DNA of 64,000 nt. Origin: an uncultured Oscillospiraceae bacterium. GTDB taxonomy: Bacteria; Bacillota; Clostridia; Oscillospirales; Oscillospiraceae. This document shows, one piece after another, positions 16,275-23,526 of the stretch (its first letter is position 1; every line of letters begins with the position of its first letter). The notes under the pieces are model-generated. The model made no database searches. It had not been told where the DNA came from and saw only the letters and a program-made list of their open reading frames with translations. The DNA lies in NCBI GenBank assembly GCA_910588625.1, contig CAJUQN010000005.1, positions 16,070 through 80,069 on the forward strand, written 5' to 3'. A program made the position numbers and the translations under genes.

Positions 16275-16968
16275 AAAAATCCTGGTGGTGGAGGACGAGC
16301 GCAACATCGTGGACATCCTCACCTTCAACCTCCAGCGGGAGGGATATGATACGCTGGAAGCGCTGGACGGCGCGGCGGGGCTGCGCCTTGCCCTGGAGCA
16401 GGACCCGGACCTGATCCTGCTGGACCTGATGCTGCCCAAAATGGATGGCTTTCAGGTGTGTCAGACCCTGCGGGAGCAAGGCCGCGCCACGCCTATTATC
16501 ATGCTGACGGCTCGGGAAGAGGAGACGGATAAGGTGCTGGGCTTGGAGCTGGGCGCTGACGACTATATCACAAAGCCCTTTTCCATGCGGGAGCTGTTGG
16601 CGCGGGTGAAAAGCAACATCCGCCGGACAGAAATGCTGACCGGCGCCGCGCCTCAAGGCAGCGCCAACCGACTGGAGCTGGGCCGCGTCCAGGTGGATTT
16701 GGACGCGATGCTGGTTTATAAAGACGGTGAAGCGCTGGACTTGACCCAAAGAGAGTATGAACTGGTCAAGACACTGGCCTCCAGCCGGGGCCAAGCCGTT
16801 TCCAGGGAATCGCTGATGGAGCAGGTCTGGAACTATGACGGCTACGTGGGCGACGTCCGTGCGGTAGATGTGGCGATCCGCCGTCTGCGAGAAAAATTGG
16901 AGGACGACCCCGCAGCCCCTGAGTTTATTGTAACGCGCAGAGGCTTAGGCTATGCCTTCGGCGTATAA
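16267..16968 (+). CDS. walR: Response regulator WalR (YycF/VicR)
   Basis: The 233-residue OmpR-family regulator of the essential cell-wall two-component system. The receiver has the acidic pair Glu9-Asp10, phospho-acceptor Asp53 (LLDLMLPKMDG), the conserved Thr in MLTAREEE, and Lys in YITKPF. The winged helix ends in RAVDVAIRRLREKLE and VTRRGLGYAF. The WalR name rests on the downstream kinase with HAMP+PAS and on the yycH and yycI genes that follow. PhoP-type regulators look very similar. The 259-base gap to walK is unusual and is filled with repeats. Confidence 0.88.
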   Translation: MGKKILVVEDERNIVDILTFNLQREGYDTLEALDGAAGLRLALEQDPDLILLDLMLPKMDGFQVCQTLREQGRATPIIMLTAREEETDKVLGLELGADDYITKPFSMRELLARVKSNIRRTEMLTGAAPQGSANRLELGRVQVDLDAMLVYKDGEALDLTQREYELVKTLASSRGQAVSRESLMEQVWNYDGYVGDVRAVDVAIRRLREKLEDDPAAPEFIVTRRGLGYAFGV

Positions 16969-17035
16969 CAAACGGATCGAACGGTCCGGCACGAAGGCGC
17001 AGAACCATAGACCCACCAAACGTCCCAATACCCAA

Positions 17036-17115
17036 ACACCGGCGGCGGCACCACTAGGAACACCAGCGTCGAAAGCCGCTGGCGCCGGAAGAGCAAAACT
17101 CACGTATCGTACAGG
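17036..17115 (+). repeat. 80-bp intergenic repeat, family D, copy 2
   Basis: Second copy of the 15031-15110 unit, again exactly 80 bp before the CTCTCCCGTAAA start of a family-B element. It lies between walR and walK. Confidence 0.75.
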
Positions 17116-17217
17116 GCTCTCCCGTAAATGGGGTACATAGGGGGCAACCCCCTATGCGCGCTCTTTGCCTGCTTTCTCTCGCGTGAGAGAAAGCAGGCCC
17201 CCGGAGGGCAGAAAGGA
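17116..17217 (+). repeat. Modular hairpin repeat, family B, diverged copy 3
   Basis: It starts with CTCTCCCGTAAATGGGG, then the hairpin CATAGGGGG/CCCCCTATG (17137-17157), then GCCTGCTTTCTCTC/GAGAGAAAGCAGGC, then CCGGAGGGC. The layout is as in the other copies, but the stem sequences are replaced, so folding and not sequence is kept. It would be transcribed between walR and walK and may act as a processing or attenuation site. Confidence 0.7.
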
Positions 17218-17227
17218 GGAAGTGCCT

Positions 17228-19018
17228 GTGCGCAGAAGCCTGCACATCAAATTAGTACTCATCATGGTACTATTGATAGTATCATTGATGGTCGTCGTGG
17301 GCGCGTTCCTCATGAACTCGGTCACTGGCTATTACATCGACGAGTTCTACCAACAAATTACCGACGCCTTCAGCCAGGAAAATGTAGACTTCGTCCGCTA
17401 CCTCCAAACCGCGACGGAGGATGAAGAGGACGGCGCCGCCATGGTAAGCGCCGTGCTGTCCACCTACGAGGGCCTTCTGGGCGTAGACCGCCGCAACCGC
17501 AACTATTTCGTCCTGGACGGCGCTGACCATGGCCGATGCCTGGACGGCTCCGCCCCCATTCCCGAGGGCGGCGTTCCCATCACGACCAACATCTCCTCCG
17601 CCCTCCTAGGGGTGCCGGGCCTTCACAGCAACGTCACTGCCGACTATATGGACGCCGCCATCCCCATCACCCGGGGCGGCCACCCTTATATCGTCTACAT
17701 CCTGGACAGCCGGGAGACGGCGCGAAACCTGAACACCGAGATGTTCTCCCTCATCATGGAGGCCCTGGTGTTGGGCCTCATCATCTCTGTACTCCTGTCC
17801 TTCCTGCTGTCCATGACCATGGTCACCCCCCTCCAGCGCCTGACCGATGGCATCGAGGAGGTGGCCCGGGGCGACTTCTCCCGCAAGCTGGAGGTGACCT
17901 CCGGCGATGAGATCGGCCAGCTCACCGCCAGCTTTAACGCCATGGCCCAGCAGCTGGAGACCACCATCGCCGCCGTGGAGAACGAGCGCAATAAGCTGGA
18001 TACCCTGTTCCTCCACATGGCCGACGGCGTGGTGGCCTTCGACCGGGAGGAGTGGGTCATCCACTCCAACCCTGCCGCCGCCCGGCTCCTGGGCCGCACC
18101 TTCACCCAGGAGGACCGCTACGGGGAGCTGTTCGGCGACCTGTACACCTTCCAGCAGGCCGAGGCCGCTCCAGCTGGGGGCCTGGCCGGTTCCCGGACGG
18201 TGGACGGGCGCTATCTGGAGCTCCTCTTGGCCCCCTTTGCCCGGGAGGGACAGGGCGGCGTGCTGGTGCTGATCCACGACGTCACCGAGCAGCGCAAGGC
18301 AGAGCAAATGCGCAAGGACTTCGTAGCCAACGTGTCCCACGAGCTGCGCACCCCCCTGACCAACATCAAGAGCTACGCCGAGACCCTGGCCGACGGCGTG
18401 GGCGACCTGCCTTCGGAGATGGAAAAGAAATTCCTGGGGGTCATCCTCAATGAGTCCGACCGCATGACCCACATCCTGCAAGACCTGCTGACCCTGTCCC
18501 GGTTCGACTCCGGGCGAAGTGAGCTTCGCTTGACCACCTTCCCCTTCGCCAAGGCGGTGGACGACACCTATCAGGCCATTCTGATGGACGCCCAGAACCA
18601 TTCGCATACAGTGAAGCTGCGCCTGCCCGGCCATATGCCAGAGGTCCGGGCGGACCGGGAGCGGGTCATGCAGGTGATGATGAACATTGTGTCCAACGCC
18701 ATCAAATACACCCCCGACGGCGGCCGCATTATCATTTCCGCCGGCTATATCGGGGACAAGGTGTGGATGGAGGTGGACGACAACGGCATCGGCATCCCGG
18801 AGAGCGACCGGGACCGCATTTTCGAGCGCTTCTACCGGGTGGACAAGGCCCGCTCCCGCCAGTCCGGCGGTACAGGGCTGGGGCTGTCCATCGCTCAGGA
18901 GATCATGAACCAGCACGAGGGCGGGCTCTACCTGGTGGACAAGGAGGAGCCCGGCCTGACCATCCGCATGGAGCTGCCCATCCAGGGCCCTCAGAAGGAG
19001 AGCGGCCATGAGGGATAA
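17228..19018 (+). CDS. walK: Sensor histidine kinase WalK (YycG/VicK)
   Basis: A 596-residue kinase that controls cell-wall turnover through WalR. I use the GTG at 17228, eight bases after AAGGAGG; the GTG at 17222 is too close to the SD. The order is: TM1 at about 8-29, extracytoplasmic sensor at about 30-170, TM2 at about 173-199, HAMP at 200-250, PAS at about 255-355, HisKA with His371 (SHELRTPLTNIKSY), and HATPase_c with NAIKYTPDGG, DNGIGIPESD and GTGLGLSIA. The PAS domain between HAMP and HisKA is the WalK hallmark. It overlaps yycH by 11 bases. Confidence 0.93.
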   Translation: MRRSLHIKLVLIMVLLIVSLMVVVGAFLMNSVTGYYIDEFYQQITDAFSQENVDFVRYLQTATEDEEDGAAMVSAVLSTYEGLLGVDRRNRNYFVLDGADHGRCLDGSAPIPEGGVPITTNISSALLGVPGLHSNVTADYMDAAIPITRGGHPYIVYILDSRETARNLNTEMFSLIMEALVLGLIISVLLSFLLSMTMVTPLQRLTDGIEEVARGDFSRKLEVTSGDEIGQLTASFNAMAQQLETTIAAVENERNKLDTLFLHMADGVVAFDREEWVIHSNPAAARLLGRTFTQEDRYGELFGDLYTFQQAEAAPAGGLAGSRTVDGRYLELLLAPFAREGQGGVLVLIHDVTEQRKAEQMRKDFVANVSHELRTPLTNIKSYAETLADGVGDLPSEMEKKFLGVILNESDRMTHILQDLLTLSRFDSGRSELRLTTFPFAKAVDDTYQAILMDAQNHSHTVKLRLPGHMPEVRADRERVMQVMMNIVSNAIKYTPDGGRIIISAGYIGDKVWMEVDDNGIGIPESDRDRIFERFYRVDKARSRQSGGTGLGLSIAQEIMNQHEGGLYLVDKEEPGLTIRMELPIQGPQKESGHEG

Positions 19019-20273
19019 GGAGCGTTGGATCGAGCTGGGCAAGGACGCGCTCATCGTCCTGCTCACCCTGTCCGCAGTGTGGCTGCTGTCCATGACGCCG
19101 CTGATTCAGGACAGCGGGATGGTGGACCTGCTGGCTCCCAAGGAGAGTCCCGGCGTGGGGCAGACCGGCGCAGGCCAGGTGGCGGCTATGCTCCCGGTGC
19201 GGCTGGCCGTTACCGGGGAGGGCGGACGGCTGGGCATCCAGTACGACGAGGGCGCGTTGGAGGAGCAGTTTCCCCCGCTGGGTGCCCTGCTGGGGGATGC
19301 GCTGGCCTCTGCGGGCCAGCCCCAGGCCATGACCGAGGCGGAGTGGCAGCGATGCCTTGGGGCGGAGGGCGTCTATTTTGACTTTGCCGGGGATGTGCCC
19401 TTGTCCGCCCTGGAGCGGTGGCTCCAGGGACCGGGGGAGACGGAATTGACCGGATCTGCCCGCCGGGTGCTGCTGTGCGCCGGGGAGGGGGACCAGGTCC
19501 TTTTGTGCTGGCAGGAAATGGCCGGCGGAGGGTTTTATTCCTGCTCTACTGCCCTGACCCAGGCGCTGCATTTGGAGCCTGTGGCGTCGAGTGTGACGCC
19601 CAACGGGGCCTATTTTGCCTTTGAGAACCAGGCGCTGACTGACCGGCTGGCCCCCTACACCCTGGTGACCGAGGGGGAGCTTGGCGGGGAGGGCTATGCC
19701 GTGTCCGTCCCCCTGGTGGGGGAGGGCGAGACGTTGACAGTGCTGGCGGCGCTGGACTTTAACAGCCAGAACCCCGCCCCAGTCAGCGGCGGCCAGGTGT
19801 ATTTAGACGGCGGCGACCGCCTGGTGGTCAACAGAGGCGGCACTGTGGCCTACCGGGCCGCCCAGGGGGAGAAGTACCCCGTGGGGGACGCTTTGGCCGA
19901 CGGCGTGGACGGCGCCCGGGCCCTGGCGGAGGCGGCATTGGGGACCATGTGCGGCGAGGCCCGGCTGTACCTCATGTCCGCTCAGGAGGCGGACGGGGTG
20001 CTGCGGGTGCGCTTTGGCTACCTGCTGGACGGCTGCGCGGTGTATCTGGGCAATGAGGGCTGGGCGGCGGAGTTTTTGATTTTCGGCGGCTATATCACCC
20101 AGTTCACCCTGCGTTTCCGCAGCTATGCCGCTAACGGGGAGCGTGCGCTGCTGCTGCCCATTGACAAGGCGGCGGCCATGCTGCCCGATTTGACTGCCCA
20201 GCGGCGGGAGCTGGTGCTCCAGTACCAGGACAGCGGGGGAGAGACCCTGTTCCCCAGCTGGGTGGCGCGGTGA
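19008..20273 (+). CDS. yycH: YycH-like regulator of WalK
   Basis: A 421-residue protein with one N-terminal membrane helix (about 12-31, ALIVLLTLSAVWLLSMTPL) and a large extracytoplasmic part. Its place directly after walK (11-base overlap), its topology and the following yycI-like gene identify it as YycH, the membrane partner that tunes WalK activity. Sequence conservation in this family is weak, so the call rests mostly on context. The final segment, LTAQRRELVLQYQDSGGETLFPSW, matches the family's C-terminal strand pattern. Confidence 0.8.
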   Translation: MRDKERWIELGKDALIVLLTLSAVWLLSMTPLIQDSGMVDLLAPKESPGVGQTGAGQVAAMLPVRLAVTGEGGRLGIQYDEGALEEQFPPLGALLGDALASAGQPQAMTEAEWQRCLGAEGVYFDFAGDVPLSALERWLQGPGETELTGSARRVLLCAGEGDQVLLCWQEMAGGGFYSCSTALTQALHLEPVASSVTPNGAYFAFENQALTDRLAPYTLVTEGELGGEGYAVSVPLVGEGETLTVLAALDFNSQNPAPVSGGQVYLDGGDRLVVNRGGTVAYRAAQGEKYPVGDALADGVDGARALAEAALGTMCGEARLYLMSAQEADGVLRVRFGYLLDGCAVYLGNEGWAAEFLIFGGYITQFTLRFRSYAANGERALLLPIDKAAAMLPDLTAQRRELVLQYQDSGGETLFPSWVAR

Positions 20274-20289
20274 GGGAGGTGGCTGACCG

Positions 20290-21123
20290 GTGGAATGGAA
20301 GAAACTAAAAAATCTCATTATTTTGATTTTGCTTGTGGTCAACGGCTTTCTCCTGGTGCTGGTGGACTCCCGGCGGGAGGAGTCGGCCCAATACGAGCGG
20401 ATGGCGCTGGAGCAGACCGTTAAGGTGCTGCGCAAAGGCGGAATTGAGGTGGATTTGGAGGCGGTGACTGCCGCGGACGGCCTGGTCCCCATGTCTGTGG
20501 ACCGGGACTTGGACCGGGAAGCCCGCCTGGCCCAGGCCCTGCTGGACGAGCAGGTGGAGGGGGATAACCGGGGCGGCGGCCTGTACCTCTACCGGGGAAG
20601 GCTGGGCGAGGTGAGCATTCGCTCCGGCGGAGAGCTATCCGCTGAATTTGAAGCTGATGATCACTGGGCCGCCGACCGCCCGGAGCGCCACGCCGCTGAC
20701 TTGCTGAAAAGGCTGGGGGTAGAAGGAGCGCAAGTTGGTGTCACCGAGGAGGATGGACAGACCGCCGTTTACTTTCGGCAGAGCTGGAATGGAGCGGCGG
20801 TGTTCACCTGCGAGGTGGCTTTTGTGTATCAGGACGGGCGGCTGTGCTCCCTCAGCGGTGTGCTCATCATGGCGGAGGCGGGGACGGCGGAGACGGGCCA
20901 GACCCTTACCATGCCCACGGCGCTGATGCGTTTCTCCGAGGAAATTGCCGGGACGGGCGATGTGTGCTCCCAGCTGCGCTCCATGGAGGCAGGCTATCGG
21001 GGAACGGCTCAAACCCTGTCCGGCGGCATGAGGCTGGCCCCGGTGTGGTTGGTGTCCACTGATACGGCCAACTATTATCTAGACTGTGTCACAGGGGCGA
21101 TTACCCGTTTGACAGACCAATAG
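20290..21123 (+). CDS. yycI: YycI-like regulator of WalK
   Basis: A 277-residue bitopic protein. The GTG start at 20290 has GGGAGGTGG upstream. A short cytosolic EWKKLKN is followed by TM at about 8-25 and a domain ending LVSTDTANYYLDCVTGAI, as in YycI/YycH-type beta domains. It closes the walR-walK-yycH-yycI order. The region at about 45-80 (KVLRKGGIEVDL) is the YycI pattern of a helix that binds the WalK membrane part. The assignment is by context and topology. Confidence 0.78.
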   Translation: MEWKKLKNLIILILLVVNGFLLVLVDSRREESAQYERMALEQTVKVLRKGGIEVDLEAVTAADGLVPMSVDRDLDREARLAQALLDEQVEGDNRGGGLYLYRGRLGEVSIRSGGELSAEFEADDHWAADRPERHAADLLKRLGVEGAQVGVTEEDGQTAVYFRQSWNGAAVFTCEVAFVYQDGRLCSLSGVLIMAEAGTAETGQTLTMPTALMRFSEEIAGTGDVCSQLRSMEAGYRGTAQTLSGGMRLAPVWLVSTDTANYYLDCVTGAITRLTDQ

Positions 21124-21148
21124 AGAATGTTTGACAAGCCCTCCTTCA

Positions 21149-21170
21149 TAGGATAGAAAAGGTTATCCTA
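21149..21170 (+). promoter_or_regulatory. Inverted repeat upstream of the SpoVB-like gene
   Basis: TAGGATA, eight bases, TATCCTA, ending ten bases before the SD of the next gene. TTGACA is at 21131-21136, but no good -10 follows at 17 bp. It may be an operator or a small leader hairpin. Confidence 0.5.
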
Positions 21171-21187
21171 GGAAGGGGGGCGATCCT

Positions 21188-22729
21188 TTGTCCACTATTT
21201 TGGCCGGCACGGTGTTGCTCACCGCCACCGGGCTTTTTTCCCAGGTGGTGGGTTTTTTGTACCGCATGGCCCTGTCCCGGCTCATCGGGGCGGAAAATAT
21301 GGGGCTGTTCCATCTGGTGATGCCGGTGTACTCCATGCTCATGTCGGTGACCGCCGTGGGGCTGACGGTGGCGGTGTCCACCCTGTCCGCCCGGTATCAC
21401 GCCCTGGGGGACAGCGGCACGGTGAGGCTGGTGCTCCACCGCGCGTTGAGGAATTTTCTGCTGCTGGCGGCGCCGCTGGGGCTGGCGGTGGTCGTGCTGT
21501 CCGACCCCATCTCCGTCTATCTGCTTGGGGACGCCCGAACCCGCTTGGGTGTGGTGGTGATGGTGCCATGTATGCTGCTGACCGGGGTGGAAAACCTGCA
21601 CAAGCACTGCTTTTACGGTATCGGACGGGTTCGCCCCCCTGCCGCAGTGGAAACGGCGGAGCAGATCATCCGGGCGGTGGCGGTTTTGCTGCTGCTGGCA
21701 GCCCTCCTGCCCAGGAGCGCTGAGGAGACGGTGGGCGTCATTGCCTTGGGAATGGTGCTGTGCGAGGTGTTCTCCGCCTGTGCGCTGACGCTGCTGTTCA
21801 AGCGGTATTGGAAGCGGTTTCCGCCCGGTCCCGCCGGGGCGGAGATCAGCGGGAAGCGGCTGATGGCCATCGCCGTACCCGTTGGAGCCACCTCCCTGCT
21901 GGGGACGCTGCTGGGGTCAGCCAATTCAGTGCTCATCCCCGCGAAACTGGTGGAGGGCGGTATGACCCTCTCTGAGGCTATGGCGGAGTTCGGCGTGTTG
22001 TCTGGAATGACTTTGCCTCTGCTGAACCTGCCCACCGGGTTTATTGGGGCGCTGTGTCTGGTGATGGTGCCCGACCTGTCCCGGCGTACAGCCCGGGGGG
22101 ACCGTCGGGCGGCAGGGGGCTTTCTGGACCGGGTGATGTCGGCCACCTCCCTGCTGATGGCCCCGGCAATGGCCCTGCTGACAGTGATCGGCCCCACAGT
22201 AGGGGCGGCGCTGTTTCAGGATGAACGGGTGGGGGAGCTGATCCTGCCTCTGGCGGTGGGAACCCTGCTGGGCTGCTACCAATCGGTGCTGTCGGGGGCG
22301 CTGAACGGTCTGGGCCTCCAGGGGAAAGGGGCCCGGAATGCCATCATCAGTGACGTGGTACAGCTGGCGTTCACCTTTTTTGCGGTGTCCCGGTTTGGAC
22401 TGGCGGGGTTTGCGGCGGGATTTGTGGTTTCCGGCGTGGCAGGGGCGGGGCTGAATCTGGCCTCTGTACTCCACGCGGCGGAACTTCGGGTGAAGGCGTT
22501 CCAGTGGTTTGTCCGGCCTGTGCTGGCGGCGGTGCTGATGGGGGTTTGGTGTAATCTGCTGTTCCGCGTCATGCTGAGTGCAGGGACCGGACACGGCTGG
22601 GCATCGCTGGTGTGTGTGGTGCTGGGGGTGGTGGTGTACGCCGCCGCTCTGCTGGCCCAGGGGCTGTCTGTCACCGATCTATTCGCTCGGTTCGGAGGCT
22701 ATATCAAAAGAAAGAGGAGCGCAATATGA
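21188..22729 (+). CDS. SpoVB-like polysaccharide/lipid flippase (MOP superfamily)
   Basis: A 513-residue integral membrane protein of the MATE/MOP flippase group with about 14 hydrophobic segments. The N-terminus ILAGTVLLTATGLFSQVVGF then LYRMALSRLIGAENMGLF is typical of stage V sporulation protein B, which is needed for spore cortex. PVGATSLLGTLLGSANSVLIP is the second-half signature. The TTG start at 21188 is set by GGAAGGGGGG. MurJ is a related alternative. The ATGA overlap links it to the next gene. Confidence 0.85.
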   Translation: MSTILAGTVLLTATGLFSQVVGFLYRMALSRLIGAENMGLFHLVMPVYSMLMSVTAVGLTVAVSTLSARYHALGDSGTVRLVLHRALRNFLLLAAPLGLAVVVLSDPISVYLLGDARTRLGVVVMVPCMLLTGVENLHKHCFYGIGRVRPPAAVETAEQIIRAVAVLLLLAALLPRSAEETVGVIALGMVLCEVFSACALTLLFKRYWKRFPPGPAGAEISGKRLMAIAVPVGATSLLGTLLGSANSVLIPAKLVEGGMTLSEAMAEFGVLSGMTLPLLNLPTGFIGALCLVMVPDLSRRTARGDRRAAGGFLDRVMSATSLLMAPAMALLTVIGPTVGAALFQDERVGELILPLAVGTLLGCYQSVLSGALNGLGLQGKGARNAIISDVVQLAFTFFAVSRFGLAGFAAGFVVSGVAGAGLNLASVLHAAELRVKAFQWFVRPVLAAVLMGVWCNLLFRVMLSAGTGHGWASLVCVVLGVVVYAAALLAQGLSVTDLFARFGGYIKRKRSAI

Positions 22730-23379
22730 AACCGAAAATTTTACTGTCCACCGGTGGTGGGGACGCCTCCAACTATCTGAACGCTGTCCAGGCCGCCGGG
22801 GGGATTGGCGAGGCCCGCTATCTCCCTGTCCCCGATCTGTCCTATGACGGCCTGATTTTGGTGGGCGGGGATGATATGGACCCGGCTCTGTTCCACCAGG
22901 AGAATACGCATTCAAAAGGAATTGACCGGAGGCGGGACGAGGCAGAGTGGACCCTTTTGGACGCCTTTTGTGGGGCAAACAAGCCAGTGCTTGCCATCTG
23001 CCGGGGACATCAGGTGGTGAATGTGTGGCTGGGGGGCGATCTGCTGCAAGATTTGGGCCTGGATCTGGTTTCGTTCCATCGGAAGGAGGAGGGCGACCAG
23101 GTCCATCTGGTGCGGACGGTGGAGGGTTCCCTTCTTCACCGCCTGTATGGTGAGGTATTCCCCGTAAACAGCAACCACCACCAGGCATTGGGACGGCTGG
23201 GCCGGGGGTTGGCAGCTACGGCCCGGTCAGAAAGCGGCGTCATTGAGGCGGTGGAGCACGACAGCCTTCCACTAATCTCCATTCAGTTCCACCCGGAGCG
23301 GATGACGGGAGAAAAGGCCCGTACGGATACAGTGGACGGTGGAAAAATCTTTCGGGCTTTCCTGGAATTATGTGAATAG
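22726..23379 (+). CDS. Class I glutamine amidotransferase-like hydrolase (peptidase C26, gamma-Glu-GABA hydrolase family)
   Basis: A 217-residue amidohydrolase. The nucleophile is Cys92 in LAICRGHQVVNV, followed by the His in IQFHPERM. The GGDDMDPALFHQEN motif is typical of the PuuD-type gamma-glutamyl hydrolases. The protein is slightly shorter than usual (about 240) because the N-terminal strand region is compact. The start overlaps the flippase stop (ATGA), and AGAGGAG serves as RBS. The substrate is probably a gamma-glutamyl compound, but this is not proven. Co-transcription with a spore flippase hints at a cortex or cell-wall role. Confidence 0.88.
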   Translation: MKPKILLSTGGGDASNYLNAVQAAGGIGEARYLPVPDLSYDGLILVGGDDMDPALFHQENTHSKGIDRRRDEAEWTLLDAFCGANKPVLAICRGHQVVNVWLGGDLLQDLGLDLVSFHRKEEGDQVHLVRTVEGSLLHRLYGEVFPVNSNHHQALGRLGRGLAATARSESGVIEAVEHDSLPLISIQFHPERMTGEKARTDTVDGGKIFRAFLELCE

Positions 23380-23385
23380 AGCGAA

Positions 23386-23412
23386 TTAGCACTCTGACTA
23401 ATGGAGTGCTAA
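23386..23412 (+). promoter_or_regulatory. CIRCE element (HrcA operator) before clpB
   Basis: TTAGCACTC, nine bases, GAGTGCTAA is a perfect match to the CIRCE consensus. A TATACT -10 box lies at 23452-23457. HrcA binding here would repress clpB until heat shock. The hrcA gene is not in the window. Confidence 0.96.
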
Positions 23413-23526
23413 TTGTTTACACCCAGTTCATGATTTTTGGGCGGGACGGGGTATACTACAAGATGAAACTACAGATCGGAGCGGGGAAAAGACGTCCACG
23501 CTTCCTGTAAAGGAGTGAATATCACC

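Noticed and set aside
14592..17217. CRISPR array
   Set aside because: The repeats are few, palindromic and of different spacing, with no regular spacers and no cas genes.
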